Assembly: GCA_029216955.1 (NCBI GenBank)
Contig: JANAVB010003400.1
Span: forward strand, 12,625,518-12,689,517
Origin: Iris pallida
Lineage: Eukaryota > Streptophyta > Magnoliopsida > Asparagales > Iridaceae
Direction: 5' to 3'
Length of the DNA: 64,000 nucleotides
The notes beneath the pieces were generated by a model. The model worked only from the letters and a program-made list of their open reading frames with translations. It had not been told where the DNA came from and did no database searches. Numbering within the stretch: the stretch's first letter is position 1; each line of letters opens with the position of its first letter. The translations under genes were made by a program, and so were the position numbers. Shown here in pieces: positions 46,191-56,867 of the stretch.

Positions 46191-46793
46191 TTTTATTTTA
46201 TGATTATAAATCATTATGCAAAAACTGTGTTAGAGACAAGCTAATAAAGAGTCTGTCTGTCACCACAACTACGGTTGAAGAGAAGCGGTACTTAAGAGTT
46301 CCCCGGTGAACCTCCGCCAGCTGGGACAGTACTCCTACAGCTAATCTGAGACAGTCACTGTATAATGACATTTAATTCATAAAATATTATTAATTATGTT
46401 ATTTGAAGACTAAAATAACTAATCTTTGAATTAAATATTTGCAACGAGTCAATGAAAAAGAAGTAGCAAAAATCAACCTGAAAGAACCCTAGGCGAATTC
46501 GGCCAGAGCTCTGACCGAATTCGGCCCGAGTTCGGTTGAGGGTGTATGTGTATATATACAGAACCCGAGAGCTTCTTCTTTTCTATTGCTTCCAAACTTT
46601 CAAACAGCAGCTCCAGTCGCCCGAAACTCCTCCAAACCCTAGGTATTCACCAACCCATTGCTTCCTATCTACTTGGTGAAATCCTTCCAAATTTTGGAAT
46701 CGTGCGGAGATCGTTCTTCTCTACAACATATCCAATTTTCGTGAGGTATAACTCCCTCTCTCTCCACCTTTCAAATTAGTGCTTTTTATTTTA
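46191..46793 (+). other. F: spacer between pol and the extra ORF
   Basis: Non-coding. TTCGGCC boxes at 46495-46537 are followed by TATATATA at 46551-46558, then CT-rich leader-like sequence to the ORF start. It has the same place and boxes as 240-1012 in B. Confidence 0.65.
46495..46558 (+). promoter_or_regulatory. F: internal promoter-like module before the extra ORF
   Basis: GAATTCGGCC, GACCGAATTCGG and CCGAGTTCGG boxes (46495-46537), then TATATATA (46551-46558) about 14 bp later. Box type and box-to-TATA gap mirror the LTR promoter of F (31274-31335). A role in transcribing the extra ORF is inferred, not shown. Confidence 0.5.
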
Positions 46794-48086
46794 ATGGCAC
46801 CTAGATTTAATCCGTCTAAGAGGAAGAAGACCACTCCTAGTGAGGAAGGGTCCTCTTCGAATCCTCACACAGATTCTTTGTTTTTGCCGGTCCAAAAGAG
46901 CGACGGCGCTTTCGATGGGTTCTTCTTTCAAACCCTCGATCAAGCTTTATTATGGTACGGTGACTTTTCCACCCGATCCATATGTAGCGGCGCTCCGGTT
47001 AAATGGACGGTATTCCCTGATCATCGTCACTTATTTGAGGCATTAGGGTTACACTTACTTGTTAAACTGTGCTTCCCAATAGCTACTAATGCCATTAGAT
47101 TGTTCTATTGCAATCTCGTAGTTAACACTTTTGACGTGAGCACACGTGTTGGAGGCATAGACATTGAGTTCAATGATGTCCTCCTAGCGGAGATTCTTGG
47201 TATTCCCAATGAAGGTGAACCGCTAGTTGATATCACGGAATTCGATTTCTTCGAAGGCACTACACTCACGAGTTTCAAAATGAAACTCTGTGCACCTGAC
47301 AAAGTACGTTCTGGAAAGTTCAAGGCTAACAACCTGAACTTGTTTAACTACGAATTGCATCGCATCATCTACTCTACTCTTCTTCCAAAATCTACTTCCA
47401 AGGATGATGTGACTTCGCTTGAGCTGCCCGCCATGTACCATCTTATCAAGGGGATTCCTTTTTCTGCCCCTAAGACTATTATTCAGATGATGGGACGTTG
47501 TCGTGCTAGAGATCGAAATCTCTCTTACACGATGATTCTCCCTCGTATCTTTCAGCGATTCGAGATCGATCTATCGACTTGTACTCAGGACTCTGAGCCC
47601 AAGTTACTCCAGCTTTCTCGTCATAGCCGGACTGCTTCAGCTCTACCTCCTGCTCCTCCTACTGCACCATCTTCACCACATCAGTCGTATGCGATGACTT
47701 TTGAGGGCATACATCAGCATTTATCATCTTTGCACGTTTCGATGATGGACATGGCTCGCGAGCGTGAGTTCTCCGATGTCACCCATTATCAGGCGATGGC
47801 AAACTCCTTGGCTGAGCTTCGGTTCGCTCAGACTGGTTATTCAGCAGGTTCCATCCCTCGAGATCTAGCTTTTTCGGGTTACCGCTGTGAGGATGAGGCT
47901 GTTCATGCCTACTTCCAGCCAGGTAACGCCTATGACTGGTATCGTGCACCTCGAGATTACGTTGGTGTGTTCTATGCTGGTGCCCCTACTCATCCTACTG
48001 GCGCTGGTACTTCTGGTGCTGGTACTTCCGGTCATGCTGGCCATGCTGCTGATGATATTGATGAGGATAGTGATGATGAGATCTGA
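46794..48086 (+). CDS. F: extra 3' ORF, 430 aa, putative plant transposon protein type
   Basis: An open frame from the ATG at 46794 to TGA 48084-48086, between pol and the 3' LTR. The N-terminus is basic/Ser-rich (MAPRFNPSKRKK). The middle (about residues 60-260: AIRLFYCNLVV, GGIDIEFNDVLLAEILGIP, ELHRIIYSTLLPK, MMGRCRARDRNLSYTMILPRIF) matches what I know as the putative plant transposon protein domain found in many plant retroelements. Then come a Pro-rich linker, an Ala/Met-rich helical segment, a GTSGAGTSG repeat and an acidic tail (DDIDEDSDDE). No signal peptide or clear membrane span, so an envelope role is not supported. It is the only fully open retroelement ORF of its size in the window. 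Confidence 0.8.
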   Translation: MAPRFNPSKRKKTTPSEEGSSSNPHTDSLFLPVQKSDGAFDGFFFQTLDQALLWYGDFSTRSICSGAPVKWTVFPDHRHLFEALGLHLLVKLCFPIATNAIRLFYCNLVVNTFDVSTRVGGIDIEFNDVLLAEILGIPNEGEPLVDITEFDFFEGTTLTSFKMKLCAPDKVRSGKFKANNLNLFNYELHRIIYSTLLPKSTSKDDVTSLELPAMYHLIKGIPFSAPKTIIQMMGRCRARDRNLSYTMILPRIFQRFEIDLSTCTQDSEPKLLQLSRHSRTASALPPAPPTAPSSPHQSYAMTFEGIHQHLSSLHVSMMDMAREREFSDVTHYQAMANSLAELRFAQTGYSAGSIPRDLAFSGYRCEDEAVHAYFQPGNAYDWYRAPRDYVGVFYAGAPTHPTGAGTSGAGTSGHAGHAADDIDEDSDDEI

Positions 48087-48664
48087 TTTGATTATTAGTG
48101 ATATTCTATTGTATACTTGGAAATGCTCCGACATTCCAAGTTTTTATCATTTACTTTTTATCAGTACTTTGTAGTTTGCTATCAGTACTTTTTAACTTCA
48201 TGGACATGTTTTTGATGTTTCATTTATGACATCTCAGTTTATTTCAGCATTTTGTTTAAGCACTATCTCTTTATACTGCTTCTCCATTTTAAACTGCCTG
48301 TGAAATAGCATGCCTGAGATTTTTTTTATGTTTCTGAAGCAATACATGCCTGTGATGATAATTTGTAGAAATATTACATGCCTGTGATGCTATATCTCTA
48401 ATTCTTATACTATATTTCTTTTATTTGTTTTCTCGCTATTTGTTACTTATGCATTGATTGCGGGAGAGTCTTCTGCATTTAATGCGGGGGAGCCTTCTCT
48501 TGTGCAATTATTTTGCTAAGTGACAAAGGGGGAGAAAATTAAAAATGATCTAACATTTTTTTTGAGTTAAATACAGGTTATGAACAATTTCTACTTTTTG
48601 ATATTTTTGAACAAGCTTAATGTTATATCATTCATAGTTTGTCAATTATCAAAATGGGGGAGAT
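48087..48664 (+). other. F: 3' untranslated region and polypurine tract
   Basis: Non-coding, T-rich. GGGGGAGAAAATTAAAAATG (48528 on) is a possible secondary tract, and ATGGGGGAGAT (48654-48664) is the polypurine tract directly before the 3' LTR. Confidence 0.75.
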
Positions 48665-49731
48665 TGTTGGCCCATTGGTCATATGGTCAACCTGATTTTA
48701 ATAATTGATCAAAACTCTGTCTGGATATACGAAGCTTGTTGGGACATCTCAGCTTCTTGGACATAAGCAAGATTGGATATTCACTCCGTTCAAGACTGAA
48801 GATCTGTTTGCCTACTTGAGTCTGTACTTCCTATGCAATATAATTTTTTACTTTATTTGAGTCTAGGAATACGTTGTACACCAAGTCGTACTGGCAAATA
48901 GGCTATCCCCAAAATAGTTCAAAATGTTTTTAAAATGACCTATCAAAATGTTTACAAAAAGGTTTTCAAAAAGGTTTTCAAAAATCACCAAAAATCTATT
49001 TTAAAACCCTAACCTAACCCTGACAGAACTCGGCCAGAGTTCGGCCAGAGTTCGGCCAGAGTTCGGTTGGTGGCCGTTTGATTTTTGAATTCTCTGGAAC
49101 TTGGTCCTCCTGTAGTTACGGATTTGACTGAGATTTGCTCATCGAGTTCTGCCCGAATTCTGCCCGAATTCTGACAGAGTTCTCCCTTTGGAATTCCTAT
49201 AAATAGAGATGGATTTCGATCATTTCAATTCACTCATTCACTTTCAATCTTCTCTCTATCTAAAAAGTTTTCTGCCTTCCAAAGAGTTTTCTAGAGCTTT
49301 CATTTTCAGATCCCAAGCCAGTTACAATCCTCTAGTCGATTTGCCAGTACGGTACGGTATAGAAGTTTCTGAGAGATTGTAATCAGAAGGCTTGATTGAA
49401 GAATACCTCTTCACATTTGAAGTTGGACGAGTTCTTCGTATCAATGCTCGCGTTGTAGAAGTTGCAAGGACTTTGTAAGAAAACTTGCGGTTTTTCCTAT
49501 AGTGGATTCAACTGGTAGCAAGAGTTCTACCGACTGGATTAGTCCTCAACAGAGGGATACCAGTATACATCGTTGTCTTTGCGTTTGCTTTCTGAACTCT
49601 GCCTTTACATTATTTCAACTGTGATTATATACTGTGATTGTGTTGCTAACTTTTTTTAATTAGCATTATTCCGCTGCCAACTCTATTCACCCCCCCTCTA
49701 GAGTATTACGCTTTACTATATCGTTCCTACA
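48665..49731 (+). repeat. F: 3' LTR (1067 bp)
   Basis: Same length as the 5' LTR, with about 17 substitutions, mostly transitions. TATAAATA is at 49198-49205. It ends TTCCTACA, followed by the TSD ACTGT (49732-49736). Confidence 0.93.
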
Positions 49732-49736
49732 ACTGT
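49732..49736. repeat. TSD of element F, right copy (ACTGT)
   Basis: Matches 30790-30794. Joining across it restores CTAGAACTGTGACCC of E. Confidence 0.93.
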
Positions 49737-50878
49737 GACCCTAAATTATATTATTGGATTCCTTAATTAATCTTATTTCATGCTTTAACTTGATATCCTT
49801 ATTTTATTTTATTTTTGGCATTAATTGTCACATCTTGAACTCCCATTTTTATTTTAGATCTTTTGGCATCCCTTACCGTGACTTGGGTATTTGGAGCACA
49901 ATAATTTTATATGTAAGGCCTAGACAAGCCCACCTTCATATAGATATATCATGTTCCACTAAAACACGTCTCCTTGTACACTATTTTCATGATATGACCT
50001 TCTGATCAAAATGGCTAAACTATAATCTTTACCATGATACCGATATATTTTTCGACCACGTATAGGGATTCAACCTCGACTCAAATTCTTTCGACCCGAT
50101 ATGTGATTCTACTTAATTCCTTAAATGCTTAAATTTGTGCTTTATTTTGATTGCTTGACCCATTGTCCCATCACACTACTAGCTTAACTCTTGTAAGTTG
50201 GGTAGAATACCTCACGGCCCAACAAAGCCTTTGTCCTTGTGACCCATGTTGATAAGTTTACTCAGACTATAAATTCAGAGGACCCTAACTTAGCTAGTCA
50301 ACCAAGCCAACTGCACAGGCCGGAACTTCATGCGGAACTTAGATTTTAAAAGATCCTGAACTATTTAATATCCTTTATCATTCTTTCTTACGGATATTTT
50401 GACTATCTTATGATGCTAATTAGCCTCAGTTTTGTAAGCTTATTTCTTTACCAAGCTTGATCATGACATATTTTATTGGGTGCACCCACTAACATATTAT
50501 CTAATCAGAACCAGTGCATGATGGTCTGATCAACCTATCGTACTTTGGTTCGCCTTCGTACATTACTCTATGTGGATGGAGACATAGTTAAACTTGCCTT
50601 AGAGTCTCATCCACGACAGCCTTGGCAATTCTCTTTTGAATTATTTTCGTCGTCTATAGACCACGTATGGTACTCAATAGCATCGTCTTGAACCCTTTAT
50701 TGTTCTCGTCTTTTACTTATTTTAGTGAGACAATGCACTGTACTTGAGAAATGGACCTAAGGTATCACTTTAGTCATGTGGCTATATCCTCGTATTACAC
50801 TACTCCTTCTACCCCTCAACCCCATCTACCCTATTATTCCTAAATTTCGAGGACGAAATTCTTGTAAGTTGGGTAGGA
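49737..50878 (+). other. E: internal region, right part, non-coding, ending in polypurine tract
   Basis: No recognisable coding sequence. It ends with TTTCGAGGACGAAATTC then TTGTAAGTTGGGTAGGA (50847-50878), the counterpart of 4173-4204 in A. A second TTGTAAGTTGGGTAGAATA copy lies at about 50190-50212. Confidence 0.65.
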
Positions 50879-51856
<978 letters not shown>

Positions 51857-51974
51857 GCCCGCTTTGGCGATCGCCTAAACCCTAGCCGCTCCCTTCTTTG
51901 TCCACGACTCCGGCTTGGCCTCTGGCCGGGCCGGCGTCCTTCGCCAGTGGAGATACCCGCTCCATCGGCTTACC

Positions 51975-53399
51975 ATGGCTAAGACGTTCGTCGAGGCGGT
52001 CGCAGGGGTCCAACCCGTGCCAACCCCTTCGATTCTGATCCGTGCTCCATCGTTTTCACGAGGGATCCCGGTGATCTCTTTCTCTGAAGAGGAGAAAACC
52101 ATACTTGCGGACCCTTTTCGCTTCGCCCTCATTGGTAAGTTTTCCAACTCACGTACTTCCATGGACGTGATAAGGAAGGCTTTCCTCAACTTCAAGTTCG
52201 CTGGTCCTGTCAAAGTTGGATCTATAGATCCGAAGCACATCCTCATTAGACCCCAGGAGGAGGTGGATTTTCTCCGTCTCCGTTCGAAGGATCTCTGGTT
52301 CATCACAAGGGCTCCTATAAGATTATTCAGATGGCACTCAGATTTCTCTCCGTCGGAGGAATCCCCTCTTGAACCCAGATGGCACTCAGATTTCTCTCCG
52401 TCGGAGGAATCCCCTCTTGCACCGGTCTGGGTCTCTCTCCCAGGACTTTCTATCCAATTTTTCAACAAGAATGTATTGTTCTCTCTTGCCATGGGCATCG
52501 GTAACCCCCTGCGTCTAGATCGCGCGACTGACGATTTGACATGCCCCAGCGTGGCTCGCGTTCTTGTTGAACTTGATGCTAGTAAAACTCCTCTCTCTCT
52601 GTTGGCTATCCAGTTATCCAATGGTAGAAAGATCTCACAAAAGGTGGAGTACGAATCTTCTCCCATGTACTGCTCTTTTTGTAAGCACCAAGGACATGTT
52701 CGAAGCTCATGCAAATTCATCCAGAAAGATAAGCAACCTATGAAGGATCCCCCTCCGCACCGCACGCGTGCTCCTACTGCTAATGCCCATGCTACGCTGG
52801 CGATTGGCGAATGCTCCATTCAAGATCCTGTAGAAGGAGGTCTAATTAATGACCAGGCGCTACCCTCCTTGAATGAACAGACGACGGTTCCCAATGATGC
52901 ATTAAATATAAATCCCTTTCACGTGATTCTCTCCACAGCTCCCCAGGTTCCAACCAATCCCGAACTGCCACCTCACTGATCAAATATCCAGGCTCCAGCC
53001 AATCCCGATGCTCAACCCATCCTATCGCTCCAGGGAGACGGCTGCGACAATTACGTCAACGATTCGTCCAAGGCCCCTGCGGTTACAACCGACGTGACTA
53101 CACTGATCACCACCGCCATGCCAGATGCAACTGAGGTTCTCCCAGCTGCCTCCATTCCTCTTGCACCCTCTTTCATTCCAGACGTGCTTCCCGATGACCA
53201 GCTCGTAAAGGGAGAGTTCGATCCTACCATTTCATGGGCTAAACAGGTCGAGGAAGAAGAAGCCCGTTCGGGTCAACCTGAGAATGCCGTCGGCCGCCCG
53301 AAGAAGGTGCCGCCGCCGCCGCCGCCGTCTTCTCGAGTCCTTCGATCTGCAGCTAAGCTCACTCAAAACCCTTCCACCTCCTCCTCCTCTAATGTTTGA
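51975..53399 (+). pseudogene. LINE ORF1 (DUF4283/zinc-knuckle nucleic-acid binding protein)
   Basis: ATG at 51975 (MAKTFVEAV). The DUF4283-like region includes FRFALIGKFSNSRTSMDVIRK; a CCHC knuckle CSFCKHQGHVRSSC is at about 52673-52714; an Ala/Pro/Asp-rich tail ends in SRVLRSAAKL. A TGA at 52977-52979 interrupts the frame; the same frame then stays open to TGA 53397-53399. Residues RWHSDFSPSEESPL occur twice in tandem through a 48-bp duplication (52329-52424). It packages LINE RNA in related elements. Confidence 0.82.
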
Positions 53400-56300
53400 A
53401 ATCCTGTTATGGAATGTTCGGGGCATAGCCAATCCAATAACTCTTAAGAGAATAAAAACCCTTAGCCGCATGCATAAAGTTCAACTCTTAGCTGTTATAG
53501 AGCCAAAAGTTTCCCCTGCTCAATTATATTTTTACCATGTCAAGCTTGGGTTTCATATGGCATTCTCCAACGCCAAAGGAAACATTTGGATATTTTGCAA
53601 CAAGGAAGGACATATCTCCCTAGCAGACTCCTCGGATCAGTCATTATCGGTCCTTTTCTCTCATCCACTCCTTCCTGATACATCTTTGATCTCTGTTGTG
53701 CATGGTAGTAACACCAAGGAGGGGCGAAGCTTGCTCTGGGATTCTTTGCTTCAACTTCAGAATCTGTTTCCCTGTCCTTGGCTTATCGAAGGCAATTTCA
53801 ATGCTATTTCCAGAACTGAGGAGAAGTTTGGTGGTCTGCCACCTAACGAGGCATCTATGAGGGACTTCAAGGATTTTCAGCTGGCTGCGGGTGTTTCGGA
53901 GGCTCCATTCACTGGCAGCTGCTTCACATAGGTCAAGACAGACACTGGTCCAGATCGTCAGGGATCCAGGCTTGATCGCTTGCTCATGGACAGAAGGTGG
54001 TGGGACTGGGCTCCTCTTACGTCGTGCGATCATTTGAATCGTACTGAGTCAGACCGCTCCCCCATCCTTGTTCAGTTTCATGCTCGCTCTGCTGTCCCTA
54101 AGAAGCCATTTTGGTTCTTGTCTTTCTGGCCAGCTCATCCTTCATTTCTTCAAACAGTTGAACAGGCATGGGCCTCGGTTCATCATCACAACTTAATTAC
54201 TAATTTGGGTTTGCGTCTTTCAGCTACTAGAAAGGCCTTATCCTCATGGAGTCATAATACTTTTGGGGATATTTTTCAGGCAGTTAAGAATGCGGAGGAC
54301 AGAGTTGTGGCTGCTGAGGTAGCTTTCGACAATGATCCATCTTCCCGACCTGAGCTTCAGGAAGCGCAGGCTCACTTCAAACAAAGAATCCTAATCGAAG
54401 AAGCTTATTGGAAACAAAAGGCTCGTTTAAAATGGGACTTGCAAGGGGATCGAAACTCAGGGTATTTCCACTCATGTGTTTCTACTAAGCGCCGTCACCT
54501 ACATATCCACCAACTTCGGGCCGAGGATGGTACTACTGCTACTGATCTTGAGGGAATACAACAAATTGCTAATACTCATTTTGCAAATTTGTTTCTTCCC
54601 GAACCAGTTATAACTGATGAGTTCATGTCTGCGATTCCTAAGCTTCTCAGAGATGACGAGAGCGCAGCCCTAACTATAAAACCCACAATGGAGGAGGTTT
54701 ACAATACTGTTAAGTCTATTGATCATCATAGTGCCCCAGGGCCTGATGGGTTCTCAGGGATATTTTTCATCAAATGTTGGCATATTATCAAGGAGGATGT
54801 ACTAGCTGCGGTCCACACGTACTTCGATGGCTTCTTCTTGCCGAAGGTTATCACGAGTACGCTTCTCGTATTGATTCCCAAGAACAAGTATCCATCCTCT
54901 ATTTCTGAATATAGGCCGATTAGCCTCAGCAATTTCGTGAATAAGATCTTTTCTAAATTACTTGCTAACAGGCTTTCTCCTTTGATGACTTGGATCATTT
55001 CTCCGGAGCAAAGCGGATTCATTAAGGGACGGGAAATAGTAGATAACATCGTCCTCGCTCAGGAGATGTTCAGCATGTTGGGCCATGACAATTGGGGGCG
55101 TAATGCAGCTATTAAGCTCGATATGAGCAAAGCGTATGATCGGGTGAATTGGAGATTTTTATTCTCTACTCTCGGTAGGCTCGGTTTCAATGAAGTTTGG
55201 ATCAATATGATTCTGTATCAGGTGAACAATGTGTGGTTCTCCACACTGATTAATGGAAATATGTCAGGTTATTTTTAGGCTTTCAGAGGACTGCGTCAAG
55301 GTGATCCCCTCTCTCCTTTGTTGTTTGTTCTTGCGGCTGAATCATTGAGTCGGAATCTACAGAGATTGGCTTTACTTCCTGGTTTTACACCATATCATTC
55401 TCCTAGTGGATGCCCTCGAGTTACTCATCTCGCTTATGTGGATGACATCATAATCTTCTCCGGGGGCGATAGGCGTTCTATTCAATTACTCATGATGGTT
55501 CTGCATAGTTATGAGCGCGCCTCAGGACAGCTTGTCAACTCCTCTAAATCTGCCATCTGTGTCCCTTCGGATTTCCCGGAAGACAGAGCCAACTCCTTGA
55601 GTATTTTGACAGGATATCAGATCAAAACCCCGCCTATAACATATCTCGGATGTCCTCTTATGACGGGTTGAAGGAACTCGGCTATGTTCGAAGAACTCAA
55701 GGACAAGGTTCATAGTAAAATTGAAGGGTGGCACAACAAAATTTTGTCCCCTGGGGGTAAGCTGATTCTCATTAAATCTGTGTTATCCTCTAACCCAATC
55801 TTCTGTCTTGCTGCAAGTAACCCTCCTATGAATGTTCTTACACAAATTGAAGCTATGTTTAGTGAATTCTTATGGGGTTCGAAGGATGGTAATCGGAAAC
55901 ATTCTTGGATCGGGTGGAATCATATTGCTAGACCCCATGAAGAGGGAGGACTTGGAGTTAAGAGACTCAAGGATGTCTTTGATGCCTTCACGGTTAAACT
56001 TTGGTGGAAATTAAGATCCCAGGATCTTCTATGGACTCAGTTCATGAGGAGAAAATATTTCCCTAATAGCCATCCATCAGAAGTTTTAGTCCAATCAAAC
56101 TCTTCGCACATTTGGCGTCGCATTCTAGTGGGTAGGGATCTCGAAGTCATATTTTAGCTGATTGAGGAGGATGGTACTGGTCCACATTGGTGTCCTGATC
56201 AGAGATTCACTGTTTCTTCAGCATGGAAGGTCATTCGAAGTACATTTCCTGTTGATAATCGGTTCAAGAAGATTTGGAGTACCTGTATTCCTTCCAAATG

Positions 56301-56562
56301 GTCAGTTCTCTTATGGCGTATCCTCCACAATCGTCTTCCTACAGATGATAATGTCCAAAGGTTGGGATTTTATCTTGCATCGATTTGCCATTGTTGTTCG
56401 AGCCCTATGTCCGAATCTATCAACCATATTTTCTATGAAGGTGAGTTGGCTAGACAAGCTTGGCATAATTCTCAAACCCTTCTTCACATTCGTGGTCGGG
56501 TTTCTAGCCTTGAAGGGTGCCTTTCTCTTTGGTGGCGTAGAAATAACCTTCATTATAATTAA
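53392..56562 (+). pseudogene. LINE ORF2 (endonuclease, reverse transcriptase, zf-RVT)
   Basis: The ATG at 53392 overlaps the ORF1 stop by 8 bases. One frame throughout. Endonuclease: EILLWNVRGIANP at the start; WLIEGNFNAI, where the usual Asp before Phe-Asn is Asn. RT: SEYRPISLSNFVNKIFSKLLANRL, QSGFIKGREIVDNIVLAQE, LRQGDPLSPLLF, and YVDDIIIFSGG (about 55435-55467). The C-terminal zf-RVT region is FTVSSAWKVIRS ... SKWSVLLWRILHNRLPT ... CHCCSSPMSESINHIFYE. In-frame stops at 53929-53931, 55276-55278, 55669-55671, 56155-56157 and 56560-56562 (reading may extend further). I see no RNase H domain. Confidence 0.88.
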
Positions 56563-56804
56563 ATCACGGTCGGGGCGATTTGCTGGGTGTTATGGAAAAA
56601 CCGTAACAAATGGAGATACGATCAGTACAAGTAAAATAGAAGACAAGTCTGCCAGGAGATCCAGAGACAAAATTGGCAAAGCCATTATCGCCTGCTCGCA
56701 CGGGAAGAAGAAGAACTGACTTTTGTATCGGGATTCATTGAAATCCTTGTCATTTTGTAACCTGGGTTGGTACTCTCCTCATCATCAATAATATTCTAGT
56801 GTTC

Positions 56805-56809
<5 letters not shown>

Positions 56810-56867
<58 letters not shown>

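Larger units (their letters stand above)
30795..49731 (+). mobile_element. Element F: complete SIRE-like Ty1/copia element, carrying CACTA G in gag
   Basis: Two 1067-bp LTRs (30795-31861; 48665-49731), TSD ACTGT, PBS TGGTATCAGAGC (31864-31875), gag, protease, integrase, RT, RNase H, an extra 430-aa ORF and a polypurine tract GGGGGAGAT before the 3' LTR. Without G (9.3 kb) the element is about 9.6 kb. By eye I count about 17 substitutions and no indel between the LTRs (roughly 98.4 percent identity), so it is a young insertion. pol is broken by single-base shifts and nonsense codons. Confidence 0.93.
51857..56809 (+). mobile_element. L1-type LINE inserted in (TA)n of E
   Basis: Two consecutive plus-strand ORFs: ORF1 with a DUF4283-like region and CCHC knuckle, and ORF2 with endonuclease, reverse transcriptase and zf-RVT end. 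No LTRs. The 3' end is ATCAATAATATTCTAGTGTTCTATTA, merging into (TA)n, so a poly(A) tail and TSD cannot be told from the flank. The 5' end at GCCCGCTTTGGCG is sharp, so the copy may be near full length. Confidence 0.9.

Noticed and set aside
46794..48086. Envelope gene of an endogenous retrovirus
   Set aside because: No signal peptide, membrane span or fusion motif seen; the domain type is that of putative plant transposon proteins.
51875..52819. 314-codon minus-strand ORF
   Set aside because: Antisense shadow of LINE ORF1, which has a CCHC knuckle and proper context.
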